DNA from: an uncultured Selenomonadales bacterium
GTDB lineage: Bacteria > Bacillota > Negativicutes > Selenomonadales > Selenomonadaceae
DNA: 34,959 nucleotides
Direction of reading: 5' to 3'
NCBI GenBank assembly: GCA_937910665.1
Contig: CALEPR010000084.1
Span: 1 to 34,959 of the forward strand
The notes under the pieces were generated by a model that was not told where the DNA came from, did no database searches, and worked only from the letters and a program-made list of their open reading frames with translations. Within the stretch, counting starts at the first letter, position 1, and every line of letters starts with the position of its first letter. Below, one piece after another: positions 8,163 through 16,320 of the stretch. A program made the translations under genes and the position numbers.

Positions 8163-9371
8163 ATGAAAAAATTTTTTAGTTTGGTGTTGACGACTTTGAT
8201 TTTAATTGCGTCTGTAAATTTTGTTCAGGCGGCAGAAAAAAAATCTGATAAAGTAAAATTCAACGCAAAACTTTTGAAAAAAACTGAATTGGTCGAGTCG
8301 TCTGCGCGAGATGAAATGATTGTCCTGATCAATGAAAATATTCGCGACGTTACAATTTTTGGAAAGGCGACCGCGACTGAGGCACAAATGGTCAATTACA
8401 TTCGCAAACACAATCCAAAAGCAAAATTAAATTGTTCGATTGAGGAAATTGTCGACATTTATTACGAGGAGGCAGGACGCGAAGGTATTCGCCCCGATAT
8501 TGCACTTTGTCAGGCGATTAAGGAAACAGGTTTCTGGAATTACGGCGGCGACGTTGATCCAAAACAAAATAATTTTTGCGGACTTGGCGCGACAGGAAAC
8601 AAAGAACCGGGAGCAAGTTTCGACACTCCGCAAATTGGAGCGCGGGCACACATTCAACATTTGCTTTCCTACACCTCGACAAATCCTCCGAAAACTGCGA
8701 TAGTCGATCCGCGATACATTTTCATCGTCAGATTTAAACCTGAAGTTTTTGGAAAAATAAAAACTTGGGCAGGACTCGGCGGAGTTTGGGCGATGCCTGG
8801 GATTCATTACGGCGAGGACATTGTAAATTTGTGGAGAAAAGCTCTTGTACCCGGCGGCGATGACGACTCAATGACGGCGGCAGAAATTAAACTTGAAGAA
8901 AATCCAAACGACCCGGCGGCTTATGTTTATCGCGGACTTGTAAATTATAATCGCGGAGAATTTTCAAAAGCGCAGGAAGATTTACAAAAAGCGTCTGACA
9001 TTGAGCCTTTGAACTCGGACATACTTTTTAATTTGGCAATCGCGCAGGAAAAAAATAAAAATTTCGACGGAGCGATTAGAACTTACGGAAAGTTTCTTGA
9101 AATGAATCCGAAGTCTGAAGTCGGTTTTTATAATCGCGGCAGAATAAAGTTGGCGCAAAATAAATTTGAAGAAGCGATTGGAGATTTTGAAAAAACTTTG
9201 GAACTTGAAAGCAGATTTGTCGACGCGAAAAATAATATTGCGGTTTGTCATTTCAAGCAAAAAAGATATGAAGATGCTTTAAATGAAATTCGCGCCGCCG
9301 CAGAAATTAACACCACTGACGAAATTGTTCAGGAAAACAAAAAAAATCTTGAGGCTTGTTTGAAAAAATAA
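8163..9371 (+). CDS. Secreted glucosaminidase with TPR repeats
   Basis: The 402-residue protein begins with a signal peptide (MKKFFSLVLTT to QAAEKK). A glucosaminidase (lysozyme-like) domain lies at about 85-235, with EEAGREGIRPDIALCQAIKE carrying the likely catalytic glutamate, followed by NNFCGLGATG and GARAHIQHLLSY. The last ~160 residues are at least three TPR motifs (AYVYRGLVNYNRGEFSKAQ, NLAIAQEKNKNFDGAI, FYNRGRIKLAQNKFEEAI). It probably cleaves peptidoglycan glycan strands outside the membrane, the TPRs serving to bind partners. The ATG at 8163 follows GGGAGG by 4-9 bases. The next gene starts 30 bases after its stop, so it heads an operon. Confidence 0.85.
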   Translation: MKKFFSLVLTTLILIASVNFVQAAEKKSDKVKFNAKLLKKTELVESSARDEMIVLINENIRDVTIFGKATATEAQMVNYIRKHNPKAKLNCSIEEIVDIYYEEAGREGIRPDIALCQAIKETGFWNYGGDVDPKQNNFCGLGATGNKEPGASFDTPQIGARAHIQHLLSYTSTNPPKTAIVDPRYIFIVRFKPEVFGKIKTWAGLGGVWAMPGIHYGEDIVNLWRKALVPGGDDDSMTAAEIKLEENPNDPAAYVYRGLVNYNRGEFSKAQEDLQKASDIEPLNSDILFNLAIAQEKNKNFDGAIRTYGKFLEMNPKSEVGFYNRGRIKLAQNKFEEAIGDFEKTLELESRFVDAKNNIAVCHFKQKRYEDALNEIRAAAEINTTDEIVQENKKNLEACLKK

Positions 9372-9401
9372 TTTTTAAATTTTAAATTGGAGGAGATAGT
9401 T

Positions 9402-9929
9402 ATGAAAAAAATTTTTTTGGTTGCGGCAGCTTTTCTCTCGATTTTTATTTTTGGCGCAGGAATTTCTTCCGCGCAGGGAAATTTGGGAATTGTGATTGTC
9501 GGAGGAGCGGAATTTAAAACCGCCGACTATTACAAAATTGTTTCGCAAACTTTCAAGTTGCAGGAAAATTTCAAAATTGGAGATGAAATGCAGAGCAAGT
9601 ACCAAAGATTTTTAATGGAAAATGATTTGCTTGACGAAAAAATTCCGCGCAAACAACATCTGCTCGACTTCACGGCTCAGAGCGGTTGCGAAGAAATTTT
9701 ATTTTTGATAATAGATTCTACAGCAGATCATCAAAACAACGGCAAACGCAGACAGAAAAACAGACTTTCAGTTCAAGTAGACGCTTATCTTTGCGACAGC
9801 TACAAAATTTTGGAAGGCGCAACTTTCGTCAAAGACAGCAAATCAAAAACCAGCGACCTCAGAGCGCGTCGCGAGGCTTTTAAAAAATGTTTGACTGAAC
9901 TTGCAAAAGTTATAAATGTTTCGGCGTAA
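9402..9929 (+). CDS. Small secreted protein, function unknown
   Basis: The 175 residues begin with a clear signal peptide (MKKIFLVAAAFLSIFIFGAG, cleavage likely after SSAQ). The mature part opens with a hydrophobic beta-type strand (LGIVIVGG) and has a KRRQKNRLSVQVDAYLCDS segment and a helical C-terminal end. Two cysteines are present in the mature part apart from a third near the C terminus. I do not recognise the family. The ATG at 9402 follows GGAGGAG by 7 bases. It sits between a cell-wall glucosaminidase and an LCP ligase, 33 bases before the latter, so an envelope role is plausible but only from context. Confidence 0.75.
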   Translation: MKKIFLVAAAFLSIFIFGAGISSAQGNLGIVIVGGAEFKTADYYKIVSQTFKLQENFKIGDEMQSKYQRFLMENDLLDEKIPRKQHLLDFTAQSGCEEILFLIIDSTADHQNNGKRRQKNRLSVQVDAYLCDSYKILEGATFVKDSKSKTSDLRARREAFKKCLTELAKVINVSA

Positions 9930-9962
9930 AATTTTTTTCTTTCTTGAGGAGAGGTAACAGAG

Positions 9963-11300
9963 TTGGACAATTTTGATTCAAACATTCCGCCGCGCAGACA
10001 AAGACAAAAAAGGCGGATTTGGCCTTTGGTTCTTGTAATATTTTGTTTTCTCGGTGCCGCAGTTGCCGGGGCGATGTTGGCGTCGTCAAGTTTGAGTTTG
10101 TTTGATTCAAAACACAATCCTATTGCCCAGCTGGAGCGTGAGAACAAAGAGACGGAACTTATCAAGGCGAAGGACAAGACCACAGTTTTAATAATGGGCG
10201 TTGACGTTCGCGAGGACGACGTCGGCAGATCAGACACAATGATGATCGCCACGATTGATCCGAAACTTGACAAAGCATCTTTGCTTTCCGTTCCGCGAGA
10301 TACCAGAGTCAGAATTTTGGGTTACGGTTTCGACAAAATAAATGCCGCTTACGCTTACGGCGGCGAACCACTTTCCGAAAAGACTGTTGAAAATCTTCTC
10401 GGAATTGATATTGATCATTATGTCATAGTCAACACAAAAAGTTTTGTAAAAATTATTGACGCGATCGGCGGAGTTGACATCGACGTTGAAAAAAGAATGT
10501 ACTATGAAGATCCTTGGGACGACGACGGCGGACTTTATATCGACCTCTATCCCGGTATGCAACACATGGACGGAAAAACTGCGGTGACTTATGTCCGCTA
10601 TCGCGATGCCGAAGGAGATATTGGAAGAATTCATCGCCAACAAAAATTTATGGAGGCATGTTTGGATAAAATTGTTTCGCCGGAAATAATTATAAAAATT
10701 CCTGCCGTCGTCCGCGAAGTTATCGACGCGATTGAAACTGATATGACTTTCAGACAACTTTTGGAAATTGCCGGAGCCTTGAAGGCGGCGCAGCAAAATG
10801 GATTGACGACGGAAATGGTTCCCGGTTATCCTCTGTACATCGACGGAGTAAGTTATTGGATGCCCGACGTTGAGGAATTGAGATTTGCAGTCGCGGCAGG
10901 TCTCGGAGTAAATGTCGATTCAAATATCAAACAACGCGCTCAAAAAACCGCGAGCGAGTACAATGAATCTATTCCTCAAGGCGCAGGAAAAATTCCCGAA
11001 GGCGGCGACAGAATTGGCAGACCGATTCGCAATTCGGAAGATTATTCCTCCGCCAGACAATATTACAATCGACAGACAGGCGACGATTACAATGATTCCA
11101 CAGACGCTTTGAACGATTACAACAACGAAAATTCTTCGCGCAGAAATTCTTCGACTGAAAGTCATTACGATGACAGACAGCGCTTGGAAAATTATTCGCG
11201 AGACGATTCCGACTCGACAAGTCTCAATTCCGATTCCGTGACAGTCGACGAACCTTTCTCCGATATGCCGATGCGGGGTGAAACTTCAAAAGGCAGATGA
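9963..11300 (+). CDS. LCP family cell-wall ligase with disordered C-terminal tail
   Basis: Second LCP (LytR-CpsA-Psr) protein of the window, 445 residues. A cytoplasmic basic segment (RRQRQKRR) precedes a single membrane helix (about 20-42). The LCP domain (about 65-280) has VLIMGVDVREDDVGRSDTM, LLSVPRDTRVRI, KINAAYAYGG, YEDPWDDDGGLYI and YVRYRDAEGDIGRIHRQQ. Beyond about residue 330 the sequence becomes a low-complexity tail of Asn, Asp, Ser, Tyr and Arg, roughly 110 residues, absent from the LCP protein at 4336. The start is TTG, placed after GGAGAGG by about 10 bases; no ATG is better. rsmD starts 10 bases after the stop. Confidence 0.9.
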   Translation: MDNFDSNIPPRRQRQKRRIWPLVLVIFCFLGAAVAGAMLASSSLSLFDSKHNPIAQLERENKETELIKAKDKTTVLIMGVDVREDDVGRSDTMMIATIDPKLDKASLLSVPRDTRVRILGYGFDKINAAYAYGGEPLSEKTVENLLGIDIDHYVIVNTKSFVKIIDAIGGVDIDVEKRMYYEDPWDDDGGLYIDLYPGMQHMDGKTAVTYVRYRDAEGDIGRIHRQQKFMEACLDKIVSPEIIIKIPAVVREVIDAIETDMTFRQLLEIAGALKAAQQNGLTTEMVPGYPLYIDGVSYWMPDVEELRFAVAAGLGVNVDSNIKQRAQKTASEYNESIPQGAGKIPEGGDRIGRPIRNSEDYSSARQYYNRQTGDDYNDSTDALNDYNNENSSRRNSSTESHYDDRQRLENYSRDDSDSTSLNSDSVTVDEPFSDMPMRGETSKGR

Positions 11301-11310
11301 GGTTTCAAAA

Positions 11311-11883
11311 ATGAGGATAATTACAGGAAAAGCAAAAGGTTTGAAATTAAAAACTCCGGCGGGTTGGCAGACGCGTCCGACAAGCGACAGGGTGAAAGAA
11401 TCTTTGTTCAGCATTTTGAATGGAATGACAGATTTTTTTGAAGTCGAAAATGTTTTGGATATTTTTGCGGGAACTGGAGCGTTGGGTTTGGAAAGTTTAT
11501 CGCGAGGAGCGAAGTCAGCAATTTTTATCGACGCGGAAACGACAAATTTAATTTTGGAAAATGTTCGACGCGCAAAGTTTGAAAATGTTGCAGAAATTTT
11601 TCGCGGAGACTTTGAAAAAATTTTAAAAAAACTTTCGGAAAAAAATTTTCAGTTCGATTTAATTTTCAGTGATCCTCCATACAGAAAAAATCTTTCGCAA
11701 AAATCTTTGGAACTTGTCGCCGAATTAAATTTGTTGAAGTCGGAAGGTTTTTTAATTGTCGAACGCGGTGCGGAAGAAATTTTAACGCCGCCGGAAAATT
11801 TTCAACAGATCAGAAAAATAAATTACGGCCACACGACCGAGATAGAAATTTTTTGTAAAAAGCAAGGGGATGTTCGTCATTAA
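11311..11883 (+). CDS. rsmD: 16S rRNA (guanine966-N2)-methyltransferase
   Basis: RsmD methylates G966 of 16S rRNA in the small subunit. The 190 residues show the family N terminus MRIITGKAKGLKLKTP, the conserved RPTSDRVKESLFSIL, the SAM-binding motif VLDIFAGTGALGLESLSRGA and the N6/N2 methyltransferase catalytic motif DPPY (in LIFSDPPYRKN). The ATG at 11311 is preceded by GATGAGG at 8 bases and gives the canonical family start. The end of the gene overlaps cysE by 14 bases, indicating translational coupling. Confidence 0.94.
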   Translation: MRIITGKAKGLKLKTPAGWQTRPTSDRVKESLFSILNGMTDFFEVENVLDIFAGTGALGLESLSRGAKSAIFIDAETTNLILENVRRAKFENVAEIFRGDFEKILKKLSEKNFQFDLIFSDPPYRKNLSQKSLELVAELNLLKSEGFLIVERGAEEILTPPENFQQIRKINYGHTTEIEIFCKKQGDVRH

Positions 11884-12766
11884 CTTTGCGAAAAGATTTT
11901 TTGCGCGGATCAGGAAAGATATTCGCGTAGTTTTTGAACGCGATCCTGCGGCAAAAAGTATTTTTGAAGTAATTTTTTGTTACTCGGGACTTCACGCAAT
12001 TTGGATGCACAGATTGTCACACTATCTTTTTGAGCGCGGTTGGATTGTTTCGGCGAGATTTATTTCAAACTTCTGCAGATTTTTAACCGGAATTGAAATT
12101 CATCCCGGCGCGAAAATCGGCGACGGACTTTTCATAGATCATGGAACCGGAATTGTCATCGGCGAAACGGCTGAACTTGGAAAAAATGTTACTCTCTATC
12201 AAGGCGTGACGCTCGGCGGCACAGGAAAAGAAAAAGGCAAACGTCACCCCACGATCGGAAATAATGTAGTAATTGCGACGGGAGCGAAAGTTTTAGGTTC
12301 ATTTAAAGTCGGCGACCATGCAAAAATTGGAGCGGGCGCGGTTGTCTTGAGAGAAGTTCCTCCGCACGCCACAGTTGTCGGAATACCCGGGCGAGTCGTC
12401 GTTCTTCACGGTCAAAGAGTTCACAACGAAGAAGAATTTAAAAATGCTTGGCTTGCTCTTTGCGAGTCGCGAGGAATGAATATAAAAGATCCGAAAGTTC
12501 GCGCGGAAATTTGTGACGAAATTGACGTTGACTTGGATCACAATATTTTGCCGGATCCGGATCGAGAAATGATGGAGATCGCGCTCAGACAAATTCAGCG
12601 TCTTGAATCCAGAATCAGCGAACTTGAAATTACTCTTTCGGCGACGCTTGCGGAAATTTCTGCGGAGGCAGAGAGAACTTCCGCACTTGAAGTTTCAGTC
12701 GCAAATAAAAATTCCGAGTCGGAAAAAAATTCCAAAGTCGATCTGCAAAAAAATTTTCCAAAGTAA
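11870..12766 (+). CDS. cysE: Serine O-acetyltransferase with C-terminal extension
   Basis: CysE acetylates L-serine with acetyl-CoA, the first step of cysteine synthesis. The left-handed beta-helix of hexapeptide repeats is clear (IEIHPGAKIGDGLFIDHGTG, IGETAELGKNVTLYQGVTLG, VVIATGAKVLGSFKVGDHAK, ending with PPHATVVGIPGRVV), and the catalytic DHGTG histidine is present. The compact N-terminal helical domain is of the short Firmicutes type. After about residue 215 the protein continues some 80 residues, including a Leu/Glu heptad-like segment (ALRQIQRLESRISELEITLS) and a Ser/Lys/Glu tail, longer than the usual short form. The ATG lies inside rsmD, after AAGGGG. It is the last gene of the plus-strand run and is followed by a terminator. 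Confidence 0.93.
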   Translation: MFVINFAKRFFARIRKDIRVVFERDPAAKSIFEVIFCYSGLHAIWMHRLSHYLFERGWIVSARFISNFCRFLTGIEIHPGAKIGDGLFIDHGTGIVIGETAELGKNVTLYQGVTLGGTGKEKGKRHPTIGNNVVIATGAKVLGSFKVGDHAKIGAGAVVLREVPPHATVVGIPGRVVVLHGQRVHNEEEFKNAWLALCESRGMNIKDPKVRAEICDEIDVDLDHNILPDPDREMMEIALRQIQRLESRISELEITLSATLAEISAEAERTSALEVSVANKNSESEKNSKVDLQKNFPK

Positions 12767-12770
12767 AAAA

Positions 12771-12812
12771 ACAACCTGCAAACTTTTTCAGTTCAGGTTG
12801 TAATTTTTTTTC
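12771..12812. terminator. Bidirectional terminator between cysE and murA
   Basis: ACAACCTG (12771-12778) pairs with CAGGTTGT (12794-12801). A T run follows on plus and an A run precedes it, which reads as T on minus. It therefore can stop transcription from cysE and from convergent murA. Confidence 0.85.
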
Positions 12813-12820
12813 AAAACTTT

Positions 12821-14086
12821 TTAAACATTTATTCGCTTGATGTCCGCGCCGAGATTTACAAGTTTCTGAACAAGATTATCATAACCTCTGTCGATATGAT
12901 GAATGTAACCGATCTGAGTTTCGCCTTCCGCCACCAGTCCGGCTAAAACGACCGCCGCACCTGCGCGAAGATCAGTCGCCTTGACTTGGCAGCCTGTAAG
13001 TTTTTCAGTTCCTTCGACCACTGAAGTTCTGCCGTCAATTTTTATTTTCGCGCCCATCCTCCGAAGTTCGTCGACATGCATAAATCTATTTTCAAAAACT
13101 GTTTCGGTGACCAAACTTGTGCCTTCTGAAATTGTAAGCATTGCCATGAATTGCGCTTGCATATCTGTCGGAAAACCGGGATAAGGCAAAGTTTTTATAT
13201 CGACTGCGCGGGGACGTTTGTCGCAAACCACTCTGATTCCGTCCACGTCCTCGATAACTTGAACGCCGGCTTCTTTCAACTTCGCGATAACAGGTTTTAA
13301 ATGTTCGCTGATCGCATTTGCAATGTAAACATCTCCGCGAGTCATCGCCGCAGCGATCATATAAGTTCCTGCCTCGATTCTGTCGGGAATAATTGTGTAG
13401 TCGTGTGCAACTAATTTTTTCGCGCCTTCGACTTTTATGACGTTCGTCCCCGCTCCGCGAATTTTCGCGCCCATAATGTTTAGATAATTTGCGAGGTCAA
13501 CAATTTCAGGTTCTTGCGCCGGATTTTCAATGACAGTTTGTCCTTCAGCCATCGATGCCGCCATTAAAATATTTTCAGTCGCGCCGACTGAAGGAAAATC
13601 TAAATAAATTCTCGCGCCTTTCAAACCTTCGGGAGCGACTGCAGAAATATCTCCGTGACCAATAGAAATTTTCGCGCCGAGAGCCTCGAAACCTTTCAAA
13701 TGCAAATCAATCGGTCGAGTTCCAATCGCGCAGCCGCCTGGCAAAGAAATTTTTGCTTCGCCGTTTCTTGCAAGAAGTGGTCCCATTATCAAAAAAGATG
13801 CTCGCATTTTTCTGACCAAGTCGTAAGGTGCGGTGACATTGTCAATCTTCGTCGCGTCCACAAATAATTTGTCGCTCTCAACCTCATGGCGAACTTTCAC
13901 GCCGAGAGTTCTCAAAACTTCGCTGATAGTTTTCACGTCGTCAAGGTTCGGAACTTCCTCAAGGCAAGTTTCTCTATCCTGTCCGAGAAGCGTCGCCGCA
14001 ATTATCGGCAAGACTGCATTTTTCGCGCCGCTGATTTTCACAGAGCCGCTAAGTCTGTTTCCTCCATTTATCACAAGTTTTTCCAA
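12821..14086 (-). CDS. murA: UDP-N-acetylglucosamine 1-carboxyvinyltransferase
   Basis: MurA transfers enolpyruvate from PEP to UDP-GlcNAc, the committed step of peptidoglycan synthesis and the fosfomycin target. The 421 residues match the family length. The substrate-binding KISGAKNAVLP (18-27) and the catalytic loop PGGCAIGTRPIDLH with Cys119 are present, as is the RMGAKIKIDGRTSVVEG block near the C terminus. Two in-frame TTG codons compete as start. The one at 14095 is one base from AAGGGG, while the one at 14086 is 9 bases away and gives MEKLVINGGNRLSG, the family's usual N terminus, so 14086 is chosen. Confidence 0.97.
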   Translation of the reverse strand: MEKLVINGGNRLSGSVKISGAKNAVLPIIAATLLGQDRETCLEEVPNLDDVKTISEVLRTLGVKVRHEVESDKLFVDATKIDNVTAPYDLVRKMRASFLIMGPLLARNGEAKISLPGGCAIGTRPIDLHLKGFEALGAKISIGHGDISAVAPEGLKGARIYLDFPSVGATENILMAASMAEGQTVIENPAQEPEIVDLANYLNIMGAKIRGAGTNVIKVEGAKKLVAHDYTIIPDRIEAGTYMIAAAMTRGDVYIANAISEHLKPVIAKLKEAGVQVIEDVDGIRVVCDKRPRAVDIKTLPYPGFPTDMQAQFMAMLTISEGTSLVTETVFENRFMHVDELRRMGAKIKIDGRTSVVEGTEKLTGCQVKATDLRAGAAVVLAGLVAEGETQIGYIHHIDRGYDNLVQKLVNLGADIKRINV

Positions 14087-14136
14087 ACTGTTCAATCCCC
14101 TTAATTTAATTTGAAATTAGGAATGAGGAATTTTTA

Positions 14137-14168
14137 CTTTCCAACTTTCCAACTTTCCATCTTTCCAT
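14137..14168. repeat. Four-unit 8-base tandem repeat CTTTCCAA/T
   Basis: Two copies of CTTTCCAA followed by two of CTTTCCAT, without gaps, between the S55 peptidase stop and the murA ribosome-binding site. It would be transcribed if murA is read from upstream. No protein is encoded. Confidence 0.8.
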
Positions 14169-14174
14169 CTGTTT

Positions 14175-16082
14175 TTATAATTTGTCGACGTTTATTGTAA
14201 CCTGAATCACGTTGTCGATGATGTAATTTGTATCAATTTTTGTTTCCTTCGCGACGGGAATATTTTTCACGCCGGACTTTTTCAACTTCTCTTGCAACTT
14301 TTTAATTCGCGCCATTTCTTTTTTCAAAGCTCTTTCACCTTTCACGACCGACGCTGAATTTGGTTCGACGACAAGCTGATTATTTCTTCCTGTAGTCAAA
14401 AGTTTTTTTATTTTTTCATTGTAACTTTGTTCCGGCGTGGAAGTCGAAGGAGTGACAATTCCGACAGGAGTCGCGGAAACTTGACTGACAGCGACGAGCG
14501 AGCCGCCATGAATATCTAAAACCATATTTCCTTCAGGTCGAGTGATTGGAATTGTGTAGGGAACGACGACAGTTTCATTTGACTTTCTGTAAGGTTGAAG
14601 GGTGACAGTCAAATTCACAGTTTCGCCCGGCTTAACTTTTTTCTTGTCGGGAACGGCGGAAATTAAACTTGCGGTGCGTCTTTCGCTGTCGCGAGTCATT
14701 GTCACGTCGATTCCAAAAATATTTGATTCTTTCGTCGTGTTGGAGCAAATTGTCGTCAACGCCTGCAAAAGTTCCACGATCGCAACTTGTCCAACGTCGG
14801 TAGAATTGTAAAAAGAATTTTGTCGGGAAAAAGTTCCGCTGTCCACGACGTTAGTTTTAATTGCGAAGTTTACATCAACTGTACTTTCGGCGAGCGAGTC
14901 GGCAGTTTTTGAAAGCGCAGTGTAGGCAATCGACGCTCCGAGTTTCGGAATTAAATTTTCATTGTAAGCGATTGTTGCGTTGTAAGTTTCGGAAACATTT
15001 AAATCTTTGTCCGTGACGGTTACTGAAATTGGAACGACGGAAGGAAAATTTCCGATAATCCCGGCGACTCCCGCCTCGCGATCCTGATTTATTCTTCCGA
15101 TAATATTTCCAACGCTGGCAATTTTTACTCCGCTACCATTTTCTCCGCTGATAGATCCGATAACCGAAGAATCAGTCATAAAAAAATTTACATTCCCCGC
15201 ATGAGTGAAAGAGTGACCGAAGCCTAAAATTTTTTGTCCGTCCACAGCGGTTACAGTTCCCGTCGCCCCAACCAAAAAATCTCCGAAAACAACCGCAACG
15301 CCCATCGCGCCGCCCGGCTCCAGAGTTGCATCATGTTTCAAACCTGTAGAATTTTTTGAAGTGGAAACGGCAAAAAATTTTTCAAAACCAAGCGGCTGCA
15401 TTTCTCTTTTCAAAAAATTTAATCCGCCTGTATCGAAACCGCTGAAAAATAATGTAGACTTTTCCTCCGTCTCAATATCTTCAAGATTGGGAGGAGTAAT
15501 AACTTCGCTCGGCGTTTTCACTTCCTCAATCGAAGGAGATTCTTCCTCAGAAACTTTTTCTTCAGAAATTTTTTCATCAGAATTTTTTTCTTCAGAATTT
15601 TTTTCATCAGAATTTTTTTCTTCAGAATTTTTTTCATCAGTCAAAACTTTTTTATATTGATTTATCGCTTTGTCGTCAGGCATATTCCAGAGTTTCAACA
15701 TACTTTCGATCGGCGTGATAAAAAATGTATAAGGACTCATTTCTTTCAGACCCGCCGCAAGTGCTCCGACAAGTTTTCCGTCAACGTAAACAGGACTGCC
15801 GCTCATCCCTTGAAGAACTCCGCCGGTCTTTTCGATGACACTGCCGGATGCTTTTGCCATGATCATTTGTTGTGAACCTTTGCCGTTATCCATAAGTCCA
15901 ATAATATCCACTCTAAAAGGTTCAATTTTCCCCGAGTTGTCCACGATGGTATAGCCAGTGCCGCTCATTCCGCTTTCAACTTTTTCAAGCGGCAAAATTT
16001 CCGGCATAGCAAAAACTTTTTGTCCGACCAAAAAAAATATCGCGACAACTATCGGAAAAAATTTTTTAAAAAAACTTCGCAA
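14175..16082 (-). CDS. Secreted S55 (SpoIVB-type) serine peptidase-like protein
   Basis: A 635-residue protein with a signal peptide or anchor (RSFFKKFFPIVVAIFFLVG). The first block (about 30-140) carries MSGTGYTIV and the S55 nucleophile motif VLQGMSGSPVYVDGKLVGAL followed by FFITPIESML. The second block (about 235-370) has GTVTAVDGQKILGFGHSF, with the candidate catalytic histidine, and REAGVAGIIGNFPSVVPISV. In SpoIVB itself the GH block precedes the GMSGSP block, so the order here is reversed. A repetitive Ser/Glu/Lys/Asn/Asp linker (about 150-175) separates the two. No PDZ domain is seen. Start: a GTG at 16091 overlaps the Shine-Dalgarno, so the TTG at 16082, 8 bases after GGGAG, is preferred. 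Substrate unknown; not necessarily sporulation-related. Confidence 0.82.
   Translation of the reverse strand: MRSFFKKFFPIVVAIFFLVGQKVFAMPEILPLEKVESGMSGTGYTIVDNSGKIEPFRVDIIGLMDNGKGSQQMIMAKASGSVIEKTGGVLQGMSGSPVYVDGKLVGALAAGLKEMSPYTFFITPIESMLKLWNMPDDKAINQYKKVLTDEKNSEEKNSDEKNSEEKNSDEKISEEKVSEEESPSIEEVKTPSEVITPPNLEDIETEEKSTLFFSGFDTGGLNFLKREMQPLGFEKFFAVSTSKNSTGLKHDATLEPGGAMGVAVVFGDFLVGATGTVTAVDGQKILGFGHSFTHAGNVNFFMTDSSVIGSISGENGSGVKIASVGNIIGRINQDREAGVAGIIGNFPSVVPISVTVTDKDLNVSETYNATIAYNENLIPKLGASIAYTALSKTADSLAESTVDVNFAIKTNVVDSGTFSRQNSFYNSTDVGQVAIVELLQALTTICSNTTKESNIFGIDVTMTRDSERRTASLISAVPDKKKVKPGETVNLTVTLQPYRKSNETVVVPYTIPITRPEGNMVLDIHGGSLVAVSQVSATPVGIVTPSTSTPEQSYNEKIKKLLTTGRNNQLVVEPNSASVVKGERALKKEMARIKKLQEKLKKSGVKNIPVAKETKIDTNYIIDNVIQVTINVDKL
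15558..15640 (-). repeat. In-frame 15-base tandem repeat inside the S55 gene
   Basis: Five and a half units of TTCWTCAGAATTTTT (plus strand), alternating T and A at the fourth base to give a 30-base higher-order period. On the coding strand each unit encodes Ser-(Glu/Asp)-Glu-Lys-Asn. Length is a multiple of three, so copy number can change without breaking the frame. Confidence 0.9.
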
Positions 16083-16127
16083 ATTTGTCACTCCCGTTCG
16101 TGAAGTTTAAATGAAAATCACGGAAGC

Positions 16128-16156
16128 ATTATAGCACTTTTTCTATAGACTGCAAA
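16128..16156 (-). promoter_or_regulatory. Promoter of the S55 peptidase gene
   Basis: On the minus strand, TTTGCA (16151-16156) and TATAAT (16128-16133) with 17 bases between, about 46 bases before the chosen start. Confidence 0.6.
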
Positions 16157-16256
16157 AACTTTTTTTTAATCTGTTCCGAAGGCGTTAATTGTAATTTATC
16201 TTTGGATTGCTCTGTAACTGTAGGGAAAAAATTATTCTTTGCAAATTTAAAATTTC

Positions 16257-16285
16257 TTGACCTCCAAAAAATAATTCACTAAACT
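16257..16285 (+). promoter_or_regulatory. Possible priA promoter
   Basis: TTGACC (16257-16262) and TAAACT (16280-16285) with a 17-base spacer, 36 bases before the priA ATG. The -10 is a weak match. Confidence 0.45.
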
Positions 16286-16320
16286 TGTGCAGAAAATTTT
16301 TTTAGAAAAGGAAATTGAAA

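Noticed and set aside
9800..10273. Overlapping minus-strand frames in the LCP operon
   Set aside because: They are antisense shadows of genes with clear domains and have no start signals of their own.
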